A DNA stretch of 19,643 bases from Candidatus Falkowbacteria bacterium CG10_big_fil_rev_8_21_14_0_10_39_9 (GCA_002778645.1 PFAQ01000052.1:1-19643); one strand, 5' to 3'; positions 1 to 6,872 are shown, counted from the stretch's first letter. The notes: generated by a model not told the origin, from the sequence alone. Made by a program: numbers and translations.

Positions 1-707
1 AGCAAAGAATTAGTCGATTCAATCGCCTTGGGAATACCAGCCACCGTGGAAAACTCCGTCTTTTCGGTCCCCACCGCCTGATTGATCTCTGCTTTGGCTA
101 GTGCTGCCTGAGCCAACAAAGCCACTTCTCGCGCCGTGGAAATATTACTATTACTCAATCCCACCGGATCCACAAAGCTAGTTTGCAATAGCCCTAATTC
201 TCTGGCCTTCTCATTCATATTGACCACAAAATCAGACTCCGTCATTCCGGCCGCATGGATCAAGGCGATGGTCGCAGTATTATCCGATCCAACGAGCATG
301 GCATAGAAAAGATTTTTGACAGTTACCTTGTCACCCAAATAAAGATAAATCTTGCCACCATCCCGCCGATCCTCTCGGGTAATTTCATAAATCTGATCCC
401 AGCCAGGATTATTATCTAAAAATACTAAAGCAGTCATCAATTTGCTAATACTGGCGATACGCAAACGATCGTTAGAGTTTTTTTCAAAGATAAAAAGCTT
501 GTCCTTGATGTCAAACACGGCCGCACTGTAAGCTGAGACTTCAATATCTTGAATACCGGATTTCTTCTGAGGTAAATGAATCGTGGCTTGTTTTTCGATA
601 ACGGCTTCAGAACTAATGGAGTTGTGGGTAAACAAAAAGATATTATTGAAATTAATATTCAACCAAAAAAATGAACTGATTATAGTAATAATAATAGATC
701 CCATCAT
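1..707 (-). CDS. dacA: D-alanyl-D-alanine carboxypeptidase (peptidase S11), 3' end outside window
   Basis: This is a serine DD-peptidase that would trim the terminal D-Ala from peptidoglycan stem peptides on the outer face of the membrane. I translated the minus strand from the ATG at 707-705 (a second in-frame ATG follows directly); 235 codons are visible. Residues 4-27 are hydrophobic and look like a signal peptide or anchor. The catalytic SxxK motif is seen as SISK at residues 86-89 within RIASISKLMTA, and the SxN motif as SDN at 141-143 within AMLVGSDNTAT. A typical S11 stretch GLSNSNISTAREVALLAQ lies near 183-200. The third motif (KTG) would fall beyond position 1, so activity cannot be fully judged. 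The start is 5 bases after the scpB stop, so it is the last visible gene of the asnS operon. The symbol is by family, not proven orthology. Confidence 0.9.
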   Translation of the reverse strand, partial: MMGSIIITIISSFFWLNINFNNIFLFTHNSISSEAVIEKQATIHLPQKKSGIQDIEVSAYSAAVFDIKDKLFIFEKNSNDRLRIASISKLMTALVFLDNNPGWDQIYEITREDRRDGGKIYLYLGDKVTVKNLFYAMLVGSDNTATIALIHAAGMTESDFVVNMNEKARELGLLQTSFVDPVGLSNSNISTAREVALLAQAALAKAEINQAVGTEKTEFSTVAGIPKAIESTNSL

Positions 708-712
708 AAAAA

Positions 713-1288
713 TTAAATTTGTACTCCTGGAACAATTTCTTCGACTGCTTCTCCTCGATTTAGCATCTTGTCAATCGTGTCATCAGCGTGCAAGCGCTCG
801 TAGTCCAGCAGATCCTCCAATTGATTAATACCGAGATAACGAATGAAGTCCATGGTAACATTATAAAAACTTTCTTTCTTTTCCTTGTCAGCCTTTTCTT
901 CAATGAGTCCCCTGATTAATAAGTTGCGAATAATCAAAGAACAGTTAACACCCCTAATTCGATCTAAATCAATTTTAGCGATTGGTCCGCGATAAGCAAT
1001 GACAGTTAAGGCTTCCAGGCTGGGACGGCTCAATTCCCCGCTGGTTTCATCTTTGATAAACTCCTGAACAATGGCAGCATTCTCAGCGGAACTGACCAAT
1101 TGATATTTGCCGTTATTCTTGATGACCTGAAGACCAGATTCACTGCTTAAATAATTAGCAGATAACTCCTGCATGGCCGCCTCCACCTCTTCTGACTTGA
1201 TTTTCAATAAATCAGCGAGCTCCTTAGCCGTCAAAGGCTTATTAGCCACAAACAATAAAGATTCTATTTGAGATTTGAGTAAAGCCAT
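713..1288 (-). CDS. scpB: Segregation and condensation protein B (ScpB)
   Basis: ScpB dimers bind the kleisin ScpA and the SMC ATPase to form the bacterial condensin that compacts and segregates the chromosome. The 191-residue product has the usual ScpB length and two winged-helix regions. The N-terminal segment (residues 1-70) contains IESLLFVANKPLTAKELADL, and the second contains the family signature LSRPSLEALTVIAYRGPI at about 86-103, followed by RIRGVNCS. The C-terminus ends shortly after DLLDYERLH. The gene begins 4 bases after the scpA stop, and the pair is the classical scpA-scpB arrangement. No Shine-Dalgarno sequence is visible before the ATG; the upstream bases are almost only A and T. 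Identification is secure. Confidence 0.95.
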   Translation of the reverse strand: MALLKSQIESLLFVANKPLTAKELADLLKIKSEEVEAAMQELSANYLSSESGLQVIKNNGKYQLVSSAENAAIVQEFIKDETSGELSRPSLEALTVIAYRGPIAKIDLDRIRGVNCSLIIRNLLIRGLIEEKADKEKKESFYNVTMDFIRYLGINQLEDLLDYERLHADDTIDKMLNRGEAVEEIVPGVQI

Positions 1289-1292
1289 AGAT

Positions 1293-2015
1293 TTAATTCA
1301 ATTTATTAATAAATATTTCTCCAAACAAACCATCTTGTTGAAATTCCAGCTCACGTTGTTTAGCCAACTCTAAAACTGCTAAGAAACTCACAATGATTTC
1401 TGTCTTATTACCCGCTTCTTTAATAACCTGATTAAAACTAAAAGAAATTTTGTCCATTAATTTTCTTTGGATGAAACTAATCTTTTCTTCAATACTGATT
1501 TTATGTTCAATGATTTCTTCCTTGAGTTCCTGTTCTTCAGGGGCCAAAAATCCTAAAATATAATCAAAGTGTTCGCGCAACATTTCCTTGGTAAGACTCT
1601 TGGGGGGAGAAAATTTCTGCCAGATAAATAGTTGGCGGCGCTTACCACTCTTACCCAAATCGCGCACAAAAGAAAATTTCTTTTTAGCCAACATCTTTTC
1701 CAGACCCTTGCTAGCCTCCAAGAATTCTTTATACATCCGCAGCTGATGTTCCAACTCTTCAATTTCTTCATCTTCTTCGGGAGTAGAAAGATAGGGCAAA
1801 AGCGCCTTAGATTTAAGGTAAAGTAACTTGGCCGCAATCACTAAAAAATCAGCCACTTGTTCCGGATCAATGTGGGCTAAGTTTTTGAGATAGGCAATAT
1901 ATTCATCAGCGATTTTAGCTAGAGCAATTTCAGTAATATCCATCTCCTCTCTTTCGATTAAAGACAGCAGAAGTTCTAGCGGACCACTAAATTTTTCCGA
2001 TCTAAATTCCATCAT
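1293..2015 (-). CDS. scpA: Segregation and condensation protein A (ScpA), kleisin
   Basis: ScpA is the kleisin subunit that bridges the SMC heads and binds ScpB in the condensin complex. The 240-residue protein starts with the conserved ScpA N-terminus: FSGPLELLLSLIEREEMDI at residues 9-27. It then has the helical stretch ADFLVIAAKLLYLKSKALLP, an acidic linker (TPEEDEEIEEL) and a C-terminal winged helix ending near ELAKQRELEFQQDGLFGEI, as in the family. Two consecutive ATG codons (2015 and 2012) could each be the start. The gene lies 2 bases after the stop of the upstream membrane-protein gene and 4 bases before scpB, so all three are probably cotranscribed. Confidence 0.95.
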   Translation of the reverse strand: MMEFRSEKFSGPLELLLSLIEREEMDITEIALAKIADEYIAYLKNLAHIDPEQVADFLVIAAKLLYLKSKALLPYLSTPEEDEEIEELEHQLRMYKEFLEASKGLEKMLAKKKFSFVRDLGKSGKRRQLFIWQKFSPPKSLTKEMLREHFDYILGFLAPEEQELKEEIIEHKISIEEKISFIQRKLMDKISFSFNQVIKEAGNKTEIIVSFLAVLELAKQRELEFQQDGLFGEIFINKLN

Positions 2016-2017
2016 AA

Positions 2018-2965
2018 TTATTGAGCTGGGGTTACGGCCGGGGCTGTAACTGGGATTGGTTCTTTAAGGGTATCAATATAAACCTTAAAGTCCAAACATT
2101 GATAACCGACTAAATGGCGCTTGTTTTGATCTAAATATTGATACATAACATCCTTGCTATTTTTATTATCAGTTCGGAAATTAGCACACAATTGATAATC
2201 TAAACCACTAACAGCCTTATAGCCGAAGGTTTCTCTAGTGGTAGGATCAATTAAGCTATCAACTGCCAAAGCTTCTTTCTTTAAATCGTCTAAAGTGGCT
2301 GGCAGTTTTTTATTGGTGTTGTAATAAGAACTAACGGCGCTTTCAATGTTGTAAAAATTGCTAACAATTCTTTCATCCACCCGGCGATTACGGGCCTCAA
2401 TTGGGTTCTCCACAATAAACAAAGAACCGATGAAGGCGGCTAAAATTAAAGCTAAGGAAGCGAAAAAATACACTTTAAACACCTTATCTTTTTTAGCCAA
2501 TACTTCCAAGCGTTTGATATCATAGAGATAGAAACTAAACACAATCGCAGCCAAACCAATAACGGTCAACATCTTCAGTAAGAACTTGCTAGTCCACTCA
2601 CCATTTAGGAAATTATTAACAGTGATAATCAAAAAGACAATAATAATCACAGCGGAAACGAGCAGAATAAAATAAGTTAACCAGCGGCGAATACCAGAAT
2701 CTTTGGCCATGTCGCCCTTAAACAAATGTTTGTAAATTAAATTAGAAATGACATAAAAAACTGGCGCCGCAATCAAAATAGCCGAAATTGCAAACTTCAA
2801 AATCTCCGAAGAGAAATCAGTACCATATTGACCGAAGATATCTGGTAAATTTTGGTTAATCATCTGGAAAATCATTTGACCAGTGGCAATGGCGGTAAAA
2901 ATTAGAGCCACCAACGCTAAGAGATAATAAAAAGCGAATTTGGGTGAGTTGATTTTAGTTGTCAT
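2018..2965 (-). CDS. DUF5671-like membrane protein with soluble C-terminal domain
   Basis: This protein has no known function. The 315 residues begin with about five predicted membrane segments (roughly 11-36, 57-78, 94-116, 128-148 and 164-186). The first, with the ALVALIFTAIATGQMIFQMIN pattern, resembles the DUF5671 family that I recall as common in CPR genomes; this is recognition by eye. Residues 195-300 form a soluble domain that begins with a helix (RIVSNFYNIESAVSSYYNT), then LPATLDDLKK and DPTTRETFGYKAV. That layout resembles the small domain that follows the helix in pseudopilin-like proteins, but no prepilin peptidase site is visible. The tail is Pro/Ala-rich. It lies 23 bases after asnS and 2 bases before scpA. 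Topology or an envelope role are inference. Confidence 0.75.
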   Translation of the reverse strand: MTTKINSPKFAFYYLLALVALIFTAIATGQMIFQMINQNLPDIFGQYGTDFSSEILKFAISAILIAAPVFYVISNLIYKHLFKGDMAKDSGIRRWLTYFILLVSAVIIIVFLIITVNNFLNGEWTSKFLLKMLTVIGLAAIVFSFYLYDIKRLEVLAKKDKVFKVYFFASLALILAAFIGSLFIVENPIEARNRRVDERIVSNFYNIESAVSSYYNTNKKLPATLDDLKKEALAVDSLIDPTTRETFGYKAVSGLDYQLCANFRTDNKNSKDVMYQYLDQNKRHLVGYQCLDFKVYIDTLKEPIPVTAPAVTPAQ

Positions 2966-2988
2966 AGTGTTTGTTCTAAATATATAAA

Positions 2989-4383
2989 TTAAAATTCAGC
3001 ATTTTTAGGAGTCCGAGGGAATGGAATCACGTCGCGAATATTAACCATGCCGCTTAAATACATAATAGCTCTCTCAAAACCCAAACCGAAACCAGCGTGT
3101 TTAGCACCGCCATATTTACGCAAATCTAAGTACCAAGCATAATCTTCCGGATTCAAATTTAACTCCTTTAAACGGGCTGTTAAGAGGTCTAAACGCTCTT
3201 CTCTCTGACTACCACCAATTATTTCCCCAATACCAGGAACCAATAGATCCATAGCGGCCACGGTCTTACCATCATCATTGAGGCGCATATAAAAAGCCTT
3301 GATCTCTTTCGGATAGTTGATTAAGAACACCGGACCCTTGACCACTTGCTCGGTTAAATAACGCTCGTGTTCAGTTTGTAAATCAATGCCCCACTTGACC
3401 GGATACTCAAACTTTTGGCCGGACTGAAGCAAAATATCAACCGCTTCGGTATAAGTCATCTTTTTGAATTCGGAATTAAGCAGAGCCTGTAAACGCTCTG
3501 ATAAAGTCGGATCAATAAACTTATTAAAGAATTCCATTTCCTCTGGGATTTCTTTTAAGACATAAGCAATCACGTACTTGATCATCTCCTCTGCTAACTT
3601 CATGTCATCATTTAAATCAGCAAAAAAGATTTCTGGCTCTAACATCCAGAATTCGGAAGCGTGTCGAGTCGTGTTGGAATTCTCCGCTCTGAAAGTAGGA
3701 CCAAAGGTATAGACGTTTTTGAAAGCCAGGGCCATCGCCTCAGCATTTAACTGACCACTAACGGTCAGTCCCGCTCTCTTACCAAAAAAATCAGCACTAT
3801 AATCCACTTCACCTTTTTCATCTTTAGGAATCAGCTTATTTAAATCTAAAGTAGTGACATTAAACATTTCTCCGGCGCCTTCACAATCAGAAGTAGTAAT
3901 AATCGGTGAATGCACATAAACAAACCCCTTCTCTTGAAAGAATTTGTGAATCGCGAAGCTCAATACGGAACGTAAGCGAAAAACGGCTGAGAAAGTATTA
4001 CTGCGAGGACGCAGATGAGCAATGGTTCGTAAAAATTCAAAGCTATGCTTTTTCTTCTGCAAAGGATAGCCGGCATCAGCTAGACCAATGACATTAATTT
4101 CTTTAGCCTTCAATTCAAAAGGTTGACCGGCCGCGGGCGACTCTACTAAGGTACCAGTAATTTCCAAGGCGGAGCCCAGAGTAGTTTTTTCAATTTCAGC
4201 AAAGTTGCTTAATTGATCATCAAAGATTATCTGCATCCCCTTGAAGAAGGTGCCATCGTTTAACTCAATAAAGCCAAAATCCTTGGAAGAGCGCACAGTT
4301 CTGACCCAACCGACCACGCTGATTTCTTGGTTCAAGTGGTCGGCGTAATGGTGATGAATATCTTTGAGACTAATAATACTCAT
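2989..4383 (-). CDS. asnS: Asparaginyl-tRNA synthetase
   Basis: This class IIb aminoacyl-tRNA synthetase joins asparagine to tRNA-Asn in the cytoplasm using ATP. The 464-residue length is typical. An OB-fold anticodon-binding domain occupies about residues 17-100 (ISVVGWVRTVRSSKDFGFIEL). The catalytic domain shows motif 1 near 148-165, motif 2 as FRAENSNTTRHASEFWMLEP at 231-250 and motif 3 as GFGLGFERAIMYLSG at 431-445, followed by IRDVIPFPRTP. The ENSNTTRHA stretch separates it from aspartyl-tRNA synthetase. Its presence means asparagine can be charged directly, without the amidotransferase route. It is the first gene of the minus-strand operon; the leader from the predicted promoter is about 59 bases and has no Shine-Dalgarno sequence (upstream TTTTAATTATATG). 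Confidence 0.97.
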   Translation of the reverse strand: MSIISLKDIHHHYADHLNQEISVVGWVRTVRSSKDFGFIELNDGTFFKGMQIIFDDQLSNFAEIEKTTLGSALEITGTLVESPAAGQPFELKAKEINVIGLADAGYPLQKKKHSFEFLRTIAHLRPRSNTFSAVFRLRSVLSFAIHKFFQEKGFVYVHSPIITTSDCEGAGEMFNVTTLDLNKLIPKDEKGEVDYSADFFGKRAGLTVSGQLNAEAMALAFKNVYTFGPTFRAENSNTTRHASEFWMLEPEIFFADLNDDMKLAEEMIKYVIAYVLKEIPEEMEFFNKFIDPTLSERLQALLNSEFKKMTYTEAVDILLQSGQKFEYPVKWGIDLQTEHERYLTEQVVKGPVFLINYPKEIKAFYMRLNDDGKTVAAMDLLVPGIGEIIGGSQREERLDLLTARLKELNLNPEDYAWYLDLRKYGGAKHAGFGLGFERAIMYLSGMVNIRDVIPFPRTPKNAEF

Positions 4384-4448
4384 ATAATTAAAATTAAGCC
4401 TATTTTACGGTCTTTTAGGTTTCTTAGACTGTTAATAAATACCTCTTA

Positions 4449-4477
4449 ATTCTAGCCTATTTTTTTATTTTTATCAA
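4449..4477 (-). promoter_or_regulatory. Predicted sigma70-type promoter of the asnS operon
   Basis: On the minus strand a -35 box TTGATA (4477-4472) and a -10 box TAGAAT (4454-4449) are separated by exactly 17 bases. Each box matches the consensus at 5 of 6 positions. Transcription would start near 4442, about 59 bases before the asnS ATG. The spacer is A/T-rich. No experimental support is available. Confidence 0.6.
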
Positions 4478-4498
4478 GAAAAAGCTAATTTCCCGGTT

Positions 4499-4542
4499 TT
4501 TGTCAATTGCCAGATTATAAATCTAAGATACCAATTGACAAA
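4499..4542. repeat. Perfect 11-bp inverted repeat, operator-like, between divergent promoters
   Basis: TTTGTCAATTG at 4499-4509 is exactly reverse-complementary to CAATTGACAAA at 4532-4542, with a 22-base spacer. The spacer holds a second small palindrome, AGATT-ATA-AATCT (4512-4524). The right arm contains the TTGACA -35 box of the plus-strand promoter, and the left arm contains the same hexamer on the minus strand. A protein bound here would cover the plus promoter and sit 22 bases upstream of the asnS -35 box. An operator role is inference. Confidence 0.5.
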
Positions 4543-4563
4543 TATATAAATAAATGTTAGTAT
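4535..4563 (+). promoter_or_regulatory. Predicted promoter of the plus-strand membrane-protein pair
   Basis: A perfect -35 hexamer TTGACA (4535-4540) is followed after exactly 17 bases by TAGTAT (4558-4563), which matches the -10 consensus at 4 of 6 positions. Transcription would begin near 4570 and give a leader of about 112 bases before the ATG at 4682. The -35 box lies inside the right arm of the inverted repeat at 4499-4542, which suggests regulation by a DNA-binding protein. Confidence 0.5.
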
Positions 4564-4600
4564 TAGGGGTTAAAAACAGCCCTTTGAAAAAACGATTAAA

Positions 4601-4655
4601 TTAGATTGACGGCTCAGCTTATCTGAGACCAGGTGGTCTGAGCAGTCAATTCTAA
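4601..4655 (+). promoter_or_regulatory. Long imperfect hairpin in the leader of the membrane-protein gene
   Basis: TTAGATTGACGGCTCAG (4601-4617) pairs with CTGAGCAGTCAATTCTAA (4638-4655). This gives 16 base pairs in blocks of 5, 5 and 6, broken by one bulged T (4650) and one G/A mismatch. The 20-base loop carries further complementarity: ACCA/TGGT (4628-4631 with 4634-4637), and CTGAG at 4623-4627 that competes for CTCAG at 4613-4617. No T-tract follows, so it is not a simple terminator. It ends 26 bases before the start codon. Two exclusive folds are possible, which would suit an RNA switch or protein-binding leader, but this is inference. Confidence 0.5.
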
Positions 4656-4681
4656 TTATTAATCTAAAAAATAAATCCACC

Positions 4682-5632
4682 ATGAAGAAAATATTGTTAT
4701 TATCAGCCCTCTTGATTTTTGTCGGTAAAGGATTCAGCCAGACTACCGAGAAATTGGAAATCACTTATGAAAAAAATCGCAATGGTCGAGAATACTATTA
4801 TGTCTCCAAAATTGTCACAAAAGAAAATGTATCACTTAGTGGTCAAGGTAGTATTAAAAAAACTATCACAGAATACATTTCTGATATTGACACCCTATAT
4901 TTTATCGACAAGATTATACCAAAAGACAAACAGCTCGAGGCTTACAGTAAAGGAGTTGCGGCCTGGGATACCACCAAATCTTCAGATATTTATTATGCTA
5001 AGGACTTTTGGTTATCAAAAAGCCATAAGGCAAAATACAAAGAGGGTCGACTGGATAAAGTTAAGAAAGAAATTAGATTCTCAATCGCCAAGATTATTTC
5101 ACCCAAGCAATTTGCTAGCGACATCTTGATGTTGGCCATAATTATTGTAATAATGTCTGTTTTATTTTGCACCAACTTCTTCTCAGATAGAATTGATGGT
5201 TTAATTGGCATTATCACCTTTTGCGCTTTCGTAGTAATTATAGTGTTTGCTTCTCTTAATTTCTCCCTTGATACTTTTGGTGCTTTTCTCATTTCAGCTA
5301 TGTCCATTGGTATCTCTGTGATAATCATAGGATTAATGATTAGTTCTGCCTGCCGCGAAAAGTGGGATGATGTCGCAGCTATTGCATTTGCAATCTGTGC
5401 CCAGATAATGGCCTCTGTTCTGATCGGAATACATACATCTTCTTGGTGGGCATTTCTGGCAACAATTTGCTTAGCTGCCGCTGTCTGGTTAGTATTCTGG
5501 CTGATGGTAGTAATATTCTCTTTTATTTTTGAAGGAGGACTACTGGCCACCATTAGGTTTATTGGCAGATCAATTAGATGGGTAATAAAGAAGTGTTTAC
5601 CTACCAAAAAAGAAGGGGCTAAAAAATGTTAA
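4682..5632 (+). CDS. Unknown signal-peptide protein with extracytoplasmic domain and multi-pass membrane C-terminus
   Basis: I do not recognise this 316-residue protein. Residues 1-20 look like a cleavable signal peptide (MKKILLLSALLIFVGKGFSQ), a style more usual in Bacteroidota. Residues 21-145 are hydrophilic and would lie outside the membrane. Five or six hydrophobic segments follow at about 148-166, 172-192, 197-221, 230-250 and 256-283 (the last is long enough for a re-entrant turn). The tail (297-316) is basic and ends in a terminal cysteine. The start is the first ATG after the leader hairpin; the preceding bases (TCCACC) hold no Shine-Dalgarno sequence. It overlaps the next gene by 7 bases, so the two are probably translated together. 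A long antisense frame here is a shadow of the membrane codons. Function is unknown. Confidence 0.75.
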   Translation: MKKILLLSALLIFVGKGFSQTTEKLEITYEKNRNGREYYYVSKIVTKENVSLSGQGSIKKTITEYISDIDTLYFIDKIIPKDKQLEAYSKGVAAWDTTKSSDIYYAKDFWLSKSHKAKYKEGRLDKVKKEIRFSIAKIISPKQFASDILMLAIIIVIMSVLFCTNFFSDRIDGLIGIITFCAFVVIIVFASLNFSLDTFGAFLISAMSIGISVIIIGLMISSACREKWDDVAAIAFAICAQIMASVLIGIHTSSWWAFLATICLAAAVWLVFWLMVVIFSFIFEGGLLATIRFIGRSIRWVIKKCLPTKKEGAKKC

Positions 5633-5931
5633 AAATACTGTTTTCTTTAATGGGTGGCGGACTATTAGTCTGTCTGATCGTCTTGGCAGTTGGTCTGATA
5701 ATTGTCATCAGAGCGGCCATTCGTAATGCCAGGCTTCGCGAAAAATACCCTCCTGGGACTGGTGAAATTTTAACCGGCACAATTCCCGCCGCCCACCGAT
5801 CTCGTTCTATCAAGTTCGAACCAGACGGCATTGATATTGTTTACTATCGAATCACAGAATGTAAGCGAATTCAATCTCCCGGAAGCAGAAAGATATACTA
5901 CCAATACATAATTGAGTATTGGAAAAAATAA
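5626..5931 (+). CDS. Small single-pass membrane protein, unknown
   Basis: This 101-residue protein has one membrane segment at about residues 7-29, rich in Leu, Ile, Val and Gly. A basic stretch follows (RAAIRNARLREK), then a cytoplasmic domain of about 60 residues (42-101) with a probable beta pattern, including GTGEILTGTIP and GIDIVYYRI. The positive-inside rule puts the C-terminus in the cytoplasm. I do not recognise the family. The ATG is shared with the end of the upstream gene as ATGTTAA, a 7-base overlap. It has one of the few Shine-Dalgarno-like sequences in the window (AAGGGG, 6 bases before the ATG). It is followed at once by a strong terminator, so the pair forms a closed transcription unit. 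Confidence 0.7.
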   Translation: MLKILFSLMGGGLLVCLIVLAVGLIIVIRAAIRNARLREKYPPGTGEILTGTIPAAHRSRSIKFEPDGIDIVYYRITECKRIQSPGSRKIYYQYIIEYWKK

Positions 5932-5934
5932 AAC

Positions 5935-5972
5935 AAAAAGACTATTTTGGTTAAACCGAAATAGTCTTTTTT
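5935..5972 (+). terminator. Intrinsic terminator after the membrane-protein pair
   Basis: AAAAAGACTATTTTGG (5935-5950) pairs with CCGAAATAGTCTTTTT (5956-5971) around a 5-base loop TTAAA, with a single G/T wobble, and runs into a T-tract. It starts 4 bases after the stop codon of the 101-residue gene. The A-rich left arm means it could also work on the minus strand, though no minus-strand gene ends here. Confidence 0.85.
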
Positions 5973-6038
5973 ATTACCATTAGAATCATATAAATCGGCC
6001 ATTTTGACCAATAATTACGGCATCTGAATGAATCACCA

Positions 6039-6067
6039 TTGACAGATATATGATATTATGGTATAAT
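6039..6067 (+). promoter_or_regulatory. Perfect-consensus sigma70 promoter
   Basis: TTGACA (6039-6044) and TATAAT (6062-6067) are separated by exactly 17 bases, so both boxes and the spacing match consensus. The expected start is near 6074, giving a leader of about 130 bases before the gene at 6204. This is the strongest promoter I see in the window. Confidence 0.75.
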
Positions 6068-6113
6068 GATTATTGTTAAGTAGTTCCCTGACATCAAGGT
6101 TTTATGGGTCGAA

Positions 6114-6175
6114 TTAATTGAATTATCATTATTTTTAACTTCTAACCATTTTAGAAATAATAATAATTCAATTAA
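6114..6175 (+). promoter_or_regulatory. Long A/T-rich inverted repeat in the leader of the 214-residue gene
   Basis: TTAATTGAATTAT (6114-6126) is exactly complementary to ATAATTCAATTAA (6163-6175). After one mismatch, ATTATTT (6128-6134) pairs with AAATAAT (6155-6161), giving a 20-pair stem and a loop of about 20 bases. TTCTAA (6140-6145) and TTAGAA (6151-6156) offer a competing inner hairpin. The stem ends 28 bases before the ATG and is not followed by a T-tract. It may control translation, stabilise the RNA or be an operator; none can be decided here. Confidence 0.45.
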
Positions 6176-6203
6176 ATTCCAATAAACCCAAAAAGCCAAA
6201 TAT

Positions 6204-6848
6204 ATGGCAAGAAATTATAATGCCTATAACAGGCGTCAGATCGCAGAAAACGAAATTATCGGTGGAATTAGACTGGGAAGCTCAAAGTCAAGAAGAAGAT
6301 CAAGTTTTTCTTCTAGACAGCCACGAATTGCTCACGATAGTTACACTATCAAAATGGAATTAGAAATATCTGAAAAAAGATATGATAGCTTCATCGATAG
6401 TAACGGGAAAAAAGTTCCAATTCATGAGTCTTACCTATATTATGCACCTACAGATGATAATTTTTTCGAGGAACTTGATGTGGTTGTTATAGACGATGAA
6501 AACGAAAAAACTTCCAAACATCGAAAATTCAAAAGTAGACACTGGGAAGAACATAAATCAATCGAAGAATTCTTTTGGCCTCGACCAAGCTTTAAAAACC
6601 GGCATGGAGTTGGTCTATACAAAGACTACAATCCAAAATTGAACTCCGGTGCTCCTGGAAATGTCAAAGAAAGAAGACGTTGTGAAAGGATTTTCGCCGA
6701 GGATTCTAAATGGAATCCAATCATCATTGATTATTACGAAGAAGATAATATCATTGATACTATTTTAGAAGATGATGAGGTAACAAAAACATTTGATATG
6801 GTAATCGTAATTTTAGATGATTATTATGTCAACAGAAAAGCCAGCTAA
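6204..6848 (+). CDS. Unknown highly charged soluble protein
   Basis: I do not recognise this 214-residue protein. It has no signal peptide or membrane segment. Residues 1-25 are polar with Asn, Tyr and Arg; residues 27-41 are a basic Ser/Arg tract (SKSRRRSSFSSRQPR); the rest alternates acidic and aromatic residues, for example LYYAPTDDNFFEELDVVVID, with an acidic C-terminal third (DYYEEDNIIDTILEDDE). A Trp/His/Arg-rich centre (RHWEEHKSIEEFFWPRP) lies near 112-128. Such a basic head and acidic body could suit nucleic-acid or partner binding, but that is inference. It stands alone between a perfect-consensus promoter and its own terminator. The ATG is the first after the leader hairpin and has no Shine-Dalgarno sequence. 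Confidence 0.7.
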   Translation: MARNYNAYNRRQIAENEIIGGIRLGSSKSRRRSSFSSRQPRIAHDSYTIKMELEISEKRYDSFIDSNGKKVPIHESYLYYAPTDDNFFEELDVVVIDDENEKTSKHRKFKSRHWEEHKSIEEFFWPRPSFKNRHGVGLYKDYNPKLNSGAPGNVKERRRCERIFAEDSKWNPIIIDYYEEDNIIDTILEDDEVTKTFDMVIVILDDYYVNRKAS

Positions 6849-6872
6849 TTAATTCTGGCAAGAAAAAAATTT

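Noticed and set aside
583..828. An 81-codon plus-strand open frame
   Set aside because: It is antisense to the start of dacA and the end of scpB, both clearly identified on the minus strand.
4601..4655. Leader hairpin as an intrinsic terminator
   Set aside because: No T-tract follows on either strand, and it lies between a promoter and its gene.
4719..5129. A 136-codon plus-strand frame overlapping the same gene
   Set aside because: It lies in another frame within the outer-domain region, has no own start signal and its product looks like a frame shadow.
4993..5607. A 204-codon open frame on the minus strand inside the 316-residue gene
   Set aside because: It is antisense to membrane-segment codons, and its product is a low-complexity Ile/Ala/Thr pattern without family signs. 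The plus-strand gene has a signal peptide, promoter, leader and coupled partner.
4384..6203. tRNA gene, CRISPR array or insertion sequence in the two larger gaps (4384-4681 and 5932-6203)
   Set aside because: I saw no cloverleaf with a CCA end, no regular repeat-spacer pattern and no transposase; the gaps are accounted for by promoters, inverted repeats and a terminator.
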